Source: Saprospiraceae bacterium (GTDB lineage: Bacteria; Bacteroidota; Bacteroidia; Chitinophagales; Saprospiraceae). From it: a stretch of DNA of 9,206 nucleotides. Below are positions 1 through 6,273 of the stretch, in pieces (within the stretch, counting starts at the first letter, position 1; each line of letters opens with the position of its first letter). Under the pieces are notes generated by a model that worked only from the letters and a program-made list of their open reading frames with translations, was not told where the DNA came from and made no database searches. Position numbers and translations under genes: made by a program. The stretch spans positions 1-9,206 of the forward strand of contig WGBN01000074.1 in assembly GCA_015494245.1 (NCBI GenBank), given 5' to 3'.

Positions 1-382
1 GGATGTCCATCTCGCGTGCCGTCTGGGCAATGATGGGAGCTGCTCCCGTACCGGTGCCACCTCCCATACCTGCCGTGACGAACAACATGCGGCAGTTGTT
101 GGAGAGATATTGGCGCACCTCTTCAATGCTTTCTTCGCAGGCCAGGCGCCCTACATCGGGCTTGGAGCCGGCTCCGCGGCCCTGCGTCAGCGAGGGGCCC
201 AATTGAATTTTGGTGGGCACGGGGCTGAGGTCCATAGCCTGGGCATCTGTGTTGCAGATGGCAAAATCCACGCCCACAATACCGTGTTTAAACATGTAAT
301 TGACAGCATTGCTGCCACCACCGCCCACGCCAATGACTTTGATGATGGGGCGTTCCTTGTCTTCGTTTATGAGGTTAAACAT
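1..382 (-). CDS. ftsZ: Cell division protein FtsZ, N-terminal part (runs off the window)
   Basis: FtsZ is the tubulin-like GTPase that polymerises into the cytoplasmic Z-ring. The first 127 codons are present and the frame is open to the window edge. The fragment shows the N-terminal GTP-binding fold: a strand IKVIGVGGGGSNAV (about residues 14-27, T1 loop), GVDFAICNTDAQAM (37-50), GRGAGSKPDVGR (68-79) and the tubulin signature GGGTGTG (107-113) within FVTAGMGGGTGTGAAP. The ATG at 382 is chosen because it gives a short N-terminal tail (MFNLINEDKERP) before the first strand, as is usual for FtsZ. No clear Shine-Dalgarno sequence precedes it; the upstream bases are A/T-rich. It follows ftsA by 54 bases, the usual ftsA-ftsZ pairing. 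The C-terminal half, including the FtsA-binding tail, lies outside the window. Confidence 0.98.
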   Translation of the reverse strand, partial: MFNLINEDKERPIIKVIGVGGGGSNAVNYMFKHGIVGVDFAICNTDAQAMDLSPVPTKIQLGPSLTQGRGAGSKPDVGRLACEESIEEVRQYLSNNCRMLFVTAGMGGGTGTGAAPIIAQTAREMDI

Positions 383-436
383 GATTTTTGGATTATTCGC
401 TTAAAAAATGTGGTTAAAAGCTCATTCGCCTGTGGT
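383..436 (-). other. ftsA-ftsZ spacer
   Basis: This 54-base A/T-rich gap separates the ftsA stop from the ftsZ start. I see no convincing hairpin, no terminator and no clear promoter in it. FtsZ is usually made in excess over FtsA, so an extra promoter for ftsZ, if there is one, may lie here or inside ftsA, but the sequence alone does not show it. Confidence 0.5.
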
Positions 437-1768
437 TTAGAGCTCGGCATCCGGCTCGGTTTCAAACCACTCTTTCGTCTTGCGGAAGAGTTTATCAAAC
501 CAGTTGTTGCCCGTCTCGCTTTCCTCCTCTCCGGCAGGAACAGCTTCACCGACAGTTTCGTCCACTTGCTCCCGAAGCCCCAGACGCACCTTGCCGGCTT
601 CGATGTCCTCCAGACCCGTGAGCAAGAGGCCAATGGAAGTGGCGTAAACGGGGCTGTTGAGGTAATCGGCATAGCCATGTGCGAGATGTTCTACGGGAAT
701 ACCTATGCGAGTGCCCAAACCGGTGTGATAAGTAACCAGCTTTTCAATGTGCTTGAGCAAAGAGCCTCCGCCGGTCAAAACGATGCCCCCCACCAGCTTG
801 CGCTGATAACCCGAGCGGCGAATTTCCTCCAGCACGTAGTCGAAAATCTCCTCGACCCGCGCCTGGATGATGCGCGCCAGATTTTTTTCGGCAATTTCCT
901 TGTTGGGGCGACCTTTCAGGCCTGCTACGCTGATGATGCGGTTGTCATATACCTCATCGGCCAGAGCAGAGCCGAAGCGCAGTTTAAGGCGCTCAGCCTG
1001 GTGCTTCATCACAGAGCATCCTTCTTTGATGTCTTTGGTGATGACGTTGCCGCCAAAAGGAATCACTGCCGTATGGCGAATGATGCCATCCTGAAATATG
1101 GTAATATCGGTAGTGCCCCCCCCCATGTCCACGAGGGCCACTCCCGCTTCTTTTTCTTCATCTGTCAACACAGCACGTGCAGAAGCAATGGGCTCCAGCG
1201 TCATGCCTGCCACCTTCAGCCCGGCGCGCTCCACACAACGTCGAATGTTGTTGGAGGCCGATACCTGGCCGGTGATGATGTGGAAGTTGGCTTCGAGGCG
1301 CACACCCGACATGCCCACCGGATCCAAAATGCCCTGCTCGTTGTCCACGGTATATTCCTGTGGGAGTACGTGCAGGATTTTGTCGCCCGGAGGCAAGACG
1401 ATTTTGTGCATATCGCTGATGAGCTGTTCGACATCAGCACGGCTGATTTCCGTGTGGACATTGTTGCGCGTCAACATGCCGCGATGCTGCCGGCTTTTGA
1501 TGTGCTGCCCTGCGATGCCCACAAAGACTTCGCTGAAGGGTTCGTCAATGCCCTGTCGCACCTGTTCCACCGCCTGGGTGATGGCGCGCACGGTTTTTTC
1601 AATGTTAGAGACAACGCCCCTAAGGACGCCTTCGCTGTCCACCCGGCCAAAGCCGAGCACTTCCAGCTTGCCGTATTCGTTCTTACGGCCGGCAATAGCA
1701 CAGACTTTGGTCGTTCCAATGTCTATGGCCACCACCAAGGGTTCGTGTTTAACTTGACGTTCTTCCAT
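437..1768 (-). CDS. ftsA: Cell division protein FtsA (actin-like Z-ring membrane anchor)
   Basis: FtsA is an actin-family ATP-binding protein that tethers FtsZ filaments to the inner membrane and recruits later divisome proteins. The 443-residue product is slightly longer than E. coli FtsA. Visible motifs are phosphate-1 VAIDIGTTK (13-21), a 1C-type region around VFVGIAGQHIKS (81-92), phosphate-2 VDMGGGTTD (213-221) and the adenosine motif VLTGGGSLL (330-338). After an acidic linker (about 400-420), the C-terminus NNWFDKLFRKTKEWF (421-435) has the alternating aromatic and basic pattern of the amphipathic membrane-targeting helix. Phosphate-2 is encoded over a run of nine G bases (1116-1124). 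The ATG at 1768 is the natural start, placing the first strand near residue 11. No strong Shine-Dalgarno sequence is seen. It lies 75 bases after ftsQ and 54 before ftsZ. Confidence 0.98.
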   Translation of the reverse strand: MEERQVKHEPLVVAIDIGTTKVCAIAGRKNEYGKLEVLGFGRVDSEGVLRGVVSNIEKTVRAITQAVEQVRQGIDEPFSEVFVGIAGQHIKSRQHRGMLTRNNVHTEISRADVEQLISDMHKIVLPPGDKILHVLPQEYTVDNEQGILDPVGMSGVRLEANFHIITGQVSASNNIRRCVERAGLKVAGMTLEPIASARAVLTDEEKEAGVALVDMGGGTTDITIFQDGIIRHTAVIPFGGNVITKDIKEGCSVMKHQAERLKLRFGSALADEVYDNRIISVAGLKGRPNKEIAEKNLARIIQARVEEIFDYVLEEIRRSGYQRKLVGGIVLTGGGSLLKHIEKLVTYHTGLGTRIGIPVEHLAHGYADYLNSPVYATSIGLLLTGLEDIEAGKVRLGLREQVDETVGEAVPAGEEESETGNNWFDKLFRKTKEWFETEPDAEL

Positions 1769-1810
1769 GATAATTGAGTTTAAGGCCTTTCAAAAAAAGT
1801 TATCAACCGT

Positions 1811-1839
1811 TCTTTCTATGGCTTTCGCCAAATGAAAGA
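1811..1839 (-). other. Imperfect hairpin with GAAA tetraloop in ftsQ-ftsA spacer
   Basis: In the transcribed strand a 6-bp outer stem TCTTTC/GAAAGA (1834-1839 with 1811-1816) encloses an inner stem TGGC/GCCA (1827-1830 with 1819-1822) closed by the loop GAAA, a GNRA-type tetraloop. Between them are one T-A pair, a T-T mismatch and a bulged A. The next T-run starts several bases downstream, so it is not a standard Rho-independent terminator. It could affect RNA stability or the ftsA translation level. The inner part is one copy of the repeated 12-mer. Confidence 0.5.
1820..1833 (-). repeat. Repeated 12-mer, copy 1 (ftsQ-ftsA spacer)
   Basis: The minus strand reads ATTTGGCGAAAGCC. It is the only copy outside a coding region and forms the core of the spacer hairpin. 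It is identical over 14 bases to the copies at 4010-4023 and 6745-6758. Confidence 0.6.
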
Positions 1840-1843
1840 CATG

Positions 1844-2635
1844 CTATTTTCCATTTCCCTTTTTACAAACCACCTGGCCGTCAAAGCGCAGGTCTATGCT
1901 CTCGTAGCGTTCGAGCCCCTTTACCGGTAAGACTTTTTCGTAAAAGTGCTTCAGACGCTCAAACTTGTTTTCGATCTGCTCGTACTTGCCGAGGTATATT
2001 TTTTGACGACCCACTTTCGGGTAAAGGATGAATTCTCCATTCTGCACATGAACTTGCTCTGTCAAACCATTCATGTAAGGGTCCTTTAAAATGTCCAGAG
2101 TCAACTCATAAAGGTCCTTGAGCAAATAATTTTTGCGCTCCTTAAAGTCAGGCACATGGGGCGGGATGTCTCCCGTAGCCACGAGGGTACGCGCCCAGAA
2201 TTTTTTGGACTTGGGGATGCGGTTGCCCTCTATGTCGAGATAATAATCCTGGCCCTTGCCATCCATGATGCGCAAGACCGGCTCGCGGGGATAGAGCAAG
2301 ATGTGCAGGAGGTAGCGGGCATCCACCCAAACCTCTGCCGTCTTGACAAAGGGGTCCTGCTCCAAAACGGCTTCAATGCGCCGGATATCAATTTCGCCCA
2401 GCTGCCGGCCCACAAAAGTTCCACCAAAACTTTTTGTAAGCAAATCATAAATACCCTTTGTATCCAAAGAGGCCTGCTGGCTTTCCACTTCTGCAACATG
2501 AATTTTCAGATCGCGAATTTCTCCCCGCTTGCGGTTGCTCACAGCCGTCAGGAGTAGCAGGACAAGCACTACCACGCCGCTCAGCCCAAGAGCAGGCCAC
2601 AACCAGTTTCGCAGATTTTTCAGTTGTTCTTTCAT
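1844..2635 (-). CDS. ftsQ: Cell division protein FtsQ/DivIB
   Basis: FtsQ is a bitopic inner-membrane protein that links the cytoplasmic Z-ring to the periplasmic septal synthase through FtsB/FtsL-type partners. The 263-residue product has a short cytoplasmic N-terminus rich in K/R/N, one transmembrane segment (about 13-33, LGLSGVVVLVLLLLTAV), then a periplasmic domain. A POTRA-like part follows (about 40-120: IHVAEVES, IDIRRIEAVLEQDPFVKTAEVWV, ILLYPREPVLRI), then the FtsQ/DivIB domain (DYYLDIEGNRIPKS at 130-143, ATGDIP at 153-158, and the end ESIDLRFDGQVVCKK). The YYLD-xxG-xxxP-S pattern is characteristic of Bacteroidota FtsQ. Its ATG overlaps the murC stop as ATGA, so the two are probably translationally coupled. 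Sequence identity between distant FtsQ proteins is low; the call rests on topology, these motifs and position between murC and ftsA. Confidence 0.93.
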   Translation of the reverse strand: MKEQLKNLRNWLWPALGLSGVVVLVLLLLTAVSNRKRGEIRDLKIHVAEVESQQASLDTKGIYDLLTKSFGGTFVGRQLGEIDIRRIEAVLEQDPFVKTAEVWVDARYLLHILLYPREPVLRIMDGKGQDYYLDIEGNRIPKSKKFWARTLVATGDIPPHVPDFKERKNYLLKDLYELTLDILKDPYMNGLTEQVHVQNGEFILYPKVGRQKIYLGKYEQIENKFERLKHFYEKVLPVKGLERYESIDLRFDGQVVCKKGNGK

Positions 2636-3996
2636 GCGTGGTTAAACATTTGTTGAATAGGTTCTACCAAAGTATCTATATCGCCCGCGCCCAAAGTCAT
2701 GAGCACATCGGGGCGATGTTTTTTCAGGTACTCCAACACTTCACTTTTGTGCAGCACAGGCACCTCCGCTTTTTTCATCTGCCTGCTGATCAGCTCCGAA
2801 CTCACACCCGGAATGGGTTCTTCACGGGCGGGATAAATATCCAACAACACTGCTTCGTCCAGGGCATCCAGCGCTTCCGCAAAGCCCTGTTGAAAATCGC
2901 GGGTGCGGCTGTACAAATGCGGCTGAAACAAGCCCGTAATGCGGCGTCCGGGATACAGCTCGCGGGCCGCCGAAATAGCCGCTTTCAACTCCGTGGGATG
3001 ATGAGCGTAGTCATCTATAAAGACCAGATCCTCCCGCTCCAGCACCCGCTCAAAGCGCCTCTTAATGCCTTTAAAAGTCGCTATGCCTTCTGCCGCAGCC
3101 TCTACGGGCATGCCGGCTTCAAGGGCTATAGCCAAGGCAGCCACTGCATTTTCCACATTGTGGCGACCGGCCATGATCAGCGACAAATCCTCAAGCCGCC
3201 GGTCTTCCGGAAAAAACACGTCAAAAACAAACCGGCCATTCTCCACGCGCAAATTTTCTGCGCGATAATCGCCTTCGCCTATGCCAAAGCTGATCACCTC
3301 CTGCCCGTCCAGGCGCCCCTCAAACAGACTGCGCAAACGCTCCGGCAAAAAGAGCGTGCGCCCGGCCGGAAGAGATTTGGCGAAAGCTAAAAAACCACTC
3401 TCCCACATGCTGTCCGGATCGCCATAAATATCCAGATGGTCCGGGTCCACCGACATAATGGCCGCCATTTTCGGGCTCAGTCGCAAGAAGGAGCGGTCGT
3501 ATTCATCTGCCTCCATAACAGCCCATTCACCCGAGCCTGACACGTAGTTGCTCTGCCAGTTCAGGCCAATGCCGCCGAGAAAGGCCACGGGCTCCATGCT
3601 GGCATGAGCGAGCAGCCAGGTCAGCAGCGTGGAAGTGGTCGTCTTGCCATGCGTACCGGCCACCGCCAGCGTCTTGTGCCCTCGACTGATCAGGCCCAAA
3701 ACCTCCGAGCGCTTCATCAATGTCAATCCGCTGTTTCTGACTTGCTGCAACTCTTGCAAACTGTCAGGCACAGCCGGCGTGTAAACCACCAGCTCTGCAT
3801 CTTGCGGAATTAAATCAGGACGGTCCTCATAGTGAATCTGCATTCCCTCGGCCTCGAGCGCGCGCGTCAAAGTCGTACAGGTACGGTCGTAGCCGGCCAC
3901 GCGCACGCCCCTGCTGTTCAGGTAGCGGGCGATGGCGGACATACCGATGCCACCGATACCGATGAAATAAACACTATGTAAGTCCTCTAACTTCAT
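2632..3996 (-). CDS. murC: UDP-N-acetylmuramate--L-alanine ligase MurC
   Basis: MurC is the cytoplasmic ATP-dependent ligase that adds L-alanine to UDP-MurNAc, the first step of stem-peptide assembly. The 454-residue length is normal for the family. The N-terminal UDP-binding domain has FIGIGGIGMSAIARYL (11-26). The central ATPase domain has the P-loop GTHGKTTT (114-121), EADEYDRSF (162-170) and VDPDHLDIYGD (183-193). MAGRHNVENAVAA (275-287), KRRFE (312-316) and DDYAHHPTE (328-336) mark the start of the C-terminal domain, followed by LFQPHLYSRT (356-365). The HHPTE motif distinguishes MurC (and Mpl) from MurD, MurE and MurF; position in the cluster and lack of Mpl-specific features favour MurC. 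It starts one base after the murG stop and overlaps ftsQ by four bases. No murB or ddl gene follows it, unlike in E. coli. Confidence 0.98.
   Translation of the reverse strand: MKLEDLHSVYFIGIGGIGMSAIARYLNSRGVRVAGYDRTCTTLTRALEAEGMQIHYEDRPDLIPQDAELVVYTPAVPDSLQELQQVRNSGLTLMKRSEVLGLISRGHKTLAVAGTHGKTTTSTLLTWLLAHASMEPVAFLGGIGLNWQSNYVSGSGEWAVMEADEYDRSFLRLSPKMAAIMSVDPDHLDIYGDPDSMWESGFLAFAKSLPAGRTLFLPERLRSLFEGRLDGQEVISFGIGEGDYRAENLRVENGRFVFDVFFPEDRRLEDLSLIMAGRHNVENAVAALAIALEAGMPVEAAAEGIATFKGIKRRFERVLEREDLVFIDDYAHHPTELKAAISAARELYPGRRITGLFQPHLYSRTRDFQQGFAEALDALDEAVLLDIYPAREEPIPGVSSELISRQMKKAEVPVLHKSEVLEYLKKHRPDVLMTLGAGDIDTLVEPIQQMFNHA
3375..3387 (+). repeat. Repeated 12-mer, copy 2 (inside murC)
   Basis: The plus strand reads ATTTGGCGAAAGC, followed by T instead of C. 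In murC the complementary strand encodes AFAK (residues 204-207). Confidence 0.55.
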
Positions 3997-3997
3997 T

Positions 3998-5101
3998 TTA
4001 TTTTTTAAAGGCTTTCGCCAAATTCAATACTTCTCTTGCAATTTGCTCTGCCGCATGAGGCTTGGCCAATTGCCTGATGTTTTTTTCTAAGCGCCTGCGC
4101 TCCTCCTCATCCTCAAGCAGCTCCAGCGATTTTGGCAGCAGTAAATCTACCGCTTCCGTATCGGTAATCATTTTCGCAGCTTTTTGCCGAACCAGCGCCT
4201 CTGCATTTTTCGTCTGGTGATCGGCAGCCACATTGGGCGAAGGCACAAACAACACGGCTTTTCCTGCCAGCATCAGCTCCGAAACGCTCAAGGCCCCTGC
4301 CCTGCTCACCACCACATCGGCTGCCCGGTAAGCCAGGTCCATGCGATCCACAAAAGGCAGCGCTTTGACGCGCGGATGTGTTGCTACGGGATGCTCTTTG
4401 TAATCCTCCCAGTAGAGCTTTCCCGTTTGCCAAAGAATTTGCACATCTTTATGTGCATCTATGCGCTCTAATTGCCCGGCCAAAGCCTGATTAAAAGTTC
4501 TCGCTCCGAGGCTGCCGCCGACCACAAAAACGGTTTTGCGCGTGGCGTCCAGGCCAAAATGCTCTAAGGCTTCTTCGCGAGTGAATTTGCTTTCGCTGAT
4601 AGCAGCCCGCACGGGATTGCCGGTCAGCAAAACCTTATCCGCAGGGAAAAAGCGCTCCATGCCCTCATAAGCCACGCAAATGCGGTTGGCATATTTGCTC
4701 AGCAGCTTGTTCGTAACACCCGGGAAGGAGTTTTGCTCCTGAATGAGCGTCGGAATGCCCTTCCTCGCCGCGAGGTACAAAGTCGGACCGCTGGCATAGC
4801 CGCCTACGCCTACCGCCACATCGGGCTTAAAGCGCTGCAAAATACCCGCTGCTTTAAACAGAGAGCTTCCAAGTTTCAAAGGGAACAGCAAATTCGACCA
4901 CCGCCAGGAGCGATGAAAACCGCTGATCCACAACCCCTTGATGGGATATCCCGCTTTCGGGACTCTTTCCATTTCCAATTTGCCGAGTGCGCCTACAAAG
5001 AGCAACTCGACTTCCGGCTCCAAAGCCCGCAGGGCATCCGCTATGGCAATGGCCGGAAATACATGCCCGCCGGTTCCGCCTCCACTGATCAATATCCTCA
5101 T
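3998..5101 (-). CDS. murG: Lipid II synthase MurG (GlcNAc transferase)
   Basis: MurG transfers GlcNAc from UDP-GlcNAc to lipid I on the cytoplasmic face of the inner membrane, giving lipid II. The 367-residue product is of typical length. It shows two GT-B Rossmann domains: GGGTGGHVFPAIAIADAL at the N-terminus (7-24, glycine-rich G-loop), VGVGGYASGP (97-106), IQEQNSFPGVTNK (120-132; the family often has HEQN here), LTGNPVR (159-165), GGSLGART (195-202), SRAGALSVSE (266-275) and VPSPNVAADHQTKNA (286-300), which contacts UDP-GlcNAc. I chose the ATG at 5101 although the frame stays open upstream to 5176. It places MRILISGGGTGGH exactly at the family N-terminus, and it overlaps the ftsW stop as ATGA. 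The last codons contain a copy of the repeated 12-mer. Confidence 0.98.
   Translation of the reverse strand: MRILISGGGTGGHVFPAIAIADALRALEPEVELLFVGALGKLEMERVPKAGYPIKGLWISGFHRSWRWSNLLFPLKLGSSLFKAAGILQRFKPDVAVGVGGYASGPTLYLAARKGIPTLIQEQNSFPGVTNKLLSKYANRICVAYEGMERFFPADKVLLTGNPVRAAISESKFTREEALEHFGLDATRKTVFVVGGSLGARTFNQALAGQLERIDAHKDVQILWQTGKLYWEDYKEHPVATHPRVKALPFVDRMDLAYRAADVVVSRAGALSVSELMLAGKAVLFVPSPNVAADHQTKNAEALVRQKAAKMITDTEAVDLLLPKSLELLEDEEERRRLEKNIRQLAKPHAAEQIAREVLNLAKAFKK
4010..4023 (-). repeat. Repeated 12-mer, copy 3 (3' end of murG)
   Basis: The minus strand reads ATTTGGCGAAAGCC and encodes LAKA near the MurG C-terminus. The match with copy 5 extends to 22 bases (4001-4022). Confidence 0.6.
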
Positions 5102-6270
5102 CCCTCTGCTTTTTTCTTCAAGGCCTGCTTTTCGACATACTTGCTCACACTCAGAATAATCCCCAGCGAAAAGCAAGTGAAGAAAATAGACGTACCCCCC
5201 ACACTGATCATGGGCAAGGTCAGGCCCGTTACCGGAATCAAATGCACGGAGACCGCCATATTCAACAAAGCCTGCAACACCATAATAATCGTCAAGCCCA
5301 TAGCTGCCATAGCCCCAAAAGACTTAGAACTCTTGGTAACCAACTTCACCACGCGCAACAACAAAAGGATATACAAACCCAAAACCAATGCACCTCCCCA
5401 AAAACCATACTCCTCCATAATGATGGCATAAACAAAATCCGAATAAGACTCCGGCAAAAAATTGCGCATGGTGCTGCCCCCGGGGCCGCGCCCTATAAGC
5501 CCGCCATTGGCAATGGCCATGCGGGCATAATCTATCTGATCCAGGCTGGTAGAACTGCTGGGAATGCTCTCCGTATGGATAAAGTCCTGTATGCGCTCTG
5601 CCCAGGTCTCTACCCTGACCAAATGGGGAAACAATACACCCAGCGAAATCACAAAGGAAAAGGTAACGGCACCCAGAGCAAACAGACTCGCAATGTACTT
5701 CCAATTGACGCGGCCTATGAAAAGCAACATCGTCATAGAGCTGAAAATCAACACTGCCGTTGACAAATCGGAAGGCATGACGAGAATGCAAATCAAAAGT
5801 ATAGGCACAATCAAAGGCAAAAAGGCCTTTTGAAAATCTTTGATGTAATCTTTATAGCGCGTCATCCTGTCTGCCACGAACAAGGCTATGGCAAGTTTGG
5901 CAAGGTCAGAGACCTGCAAAGTCAGCCCGATGAAGGGAAGGCGAATCCAACGACGGGCACCATTGAGCTCTACTCCATTGGCCATGGTATAGACCAGCAA
6001 GACAACCGCTACAACCATAAAAACAGGCGCCAGTTTGCGGTAACGCTCATACGGCAAAAGGTAAGCGATAAACATAATGATAAAGCCCGTAAATAGGATG
6101 GCGATGTGCTTCATCAACAAGCCCTCCGGCGAAATTCCGCTGCTGATGGCAAAGAAGGAGCCACCCGCGCTGTAAACCACAACGATGGAAACCAAAGCTA
6201 ACAGAAGCGCAATGGCCCAAATGGCTTTATCTCCTTGCAAACTGTTATATAATCTGTGACCCAAAGACAT
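5098..6270 (-). CDS. ftsW: Septal peptidoglycan glycosyltransferase FtsW (SEDS family)
   Basis: FtsW is the SEDS-family polytopic membrane glycosyltransferase that polymerises lipid II at the septum together with a class B PBP (FtsI). The 390-residue product is mostly hydrophobic, with about ten transmembrane segments. Diagnostic motifs are NGARRWI (103-109), QVSDLAKLA (119-127), MPSDLSTAVLI (165-175), NGGLIGRGPGGS (255-266), FLPESYSDFVYAIIMEE (271-287) and LPVTGLTLPMISVGGTS (345-360 region). The Asp in PESYSDF (278) corresponds to the catalytic aspartate of SEDS enzymes. RodA is the alternative, but position between murD and murG in a dcw cluster makes FtsW much more likely. The common QPSE motif reads QVSD here. 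It starts three bases after the murD stop and overlaps murG by four bases. No clear Shine-Dalgarno sequence is seen. Confidence 0.96.
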   Translation of the reverse strand: MSLGHRLYNSLQGDKAIWAIALLLALVSIVVVYSAGGSFFAISSGISPEGLLMKHIAILFTGFIIMFIAYLLPYERYRKLAPVFMVVAVVLLVYTMANGVELNGARRWIRLPFIGLTLQVSDLAKLAIALFVADRMTRYKDYIKDFQKAFLPLIVPILLICILVMPSDLSTAVLIFSSMTMLLFIGRVNWKYIASLFALGAVTFSFVISLGVLFPHLVRVETWAERIQDFIHTESIPSSSTSLDQIDYARMAIANGGLIGRGPGGSTMRNFLPESYSDFVYAIIMEEYGFWGGALVLGLYILLLLRVVKLVTKSSKSFGAMAAMGLTIIMVLQALLNMAVSVHLIPVTGLTLPMISVGGTSIFFTCFSLGIILSVSKYVEKQALKKKAEG

Positions 6271-6273
6271 GGT

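Larger units (their letters stand above)
1769..1843 (-). other. ftsQ-ftsA spacer
   Basis: This 75-base gap is the longest non-coding stretch in the window. It contains an imperfect hairpin (1811-1839) built around one copy of the repeated 12-mer, followed on the minus strand by a T-rich run. TAACTTTT (1795-1802 on the minus strand) loosely resembles the Bacteroidota -7 element TAnnTTTG, but a TTTG -33 element lies about 26 bases upstream, which is longer than the usual spacing. An internal promoter for ftsA-ftsZ is possible but not shown. Confidence 0.4.

Noticed and set aside
110..1777. A 555-codon open frame on the plus strand antisense to ftsA and the start of ftsZ
   Set aside because: It lies fully opposite well-identified genes, its product resembles no family I recognise, and it is explained by codon use of ftsA leaving the antisense frame free of stops.
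1795..1802. Possible Bacteroidota -7 promoter element (TAACTTTT) before ftsA
   Set aside because: It matches TAnnTTTG imperfectly and the nearest TTTG is about 26 bases upstream, longer than usual; not strong enough for a promoter call.
2632..2635. Missing murB and ddl between murC and ftsQ as a possible deletion
   Set aside because: The ATGA overlap of murC and ftsQ is clean, and this arrangement is normal in Bacteroidota.
2458..3390. A 310-codon open frame on the plus strand antisense to ftsQ and murC
   Set aside because: It crosses the murC-ftsQ junction on the opposite strand and has no recognisable domains; treated as a shadow of murC.
4943..4962. The palindrome GGGATATCCC overlapping a TCCCG-CTTT-CGGGA hairpin inside murG
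   Set aside because: It is short, inside conserved coding sequence, single copy here, and consistent with chance.
5102..5176. Longer murG with a 25-residue N-terminal extension
   Set aside because: The extension would overlap ftsW by 79 bases and lie ahead of the conserved MRILISGGGTGGH start; the ATGA overlap start at 5101 is far more likely.
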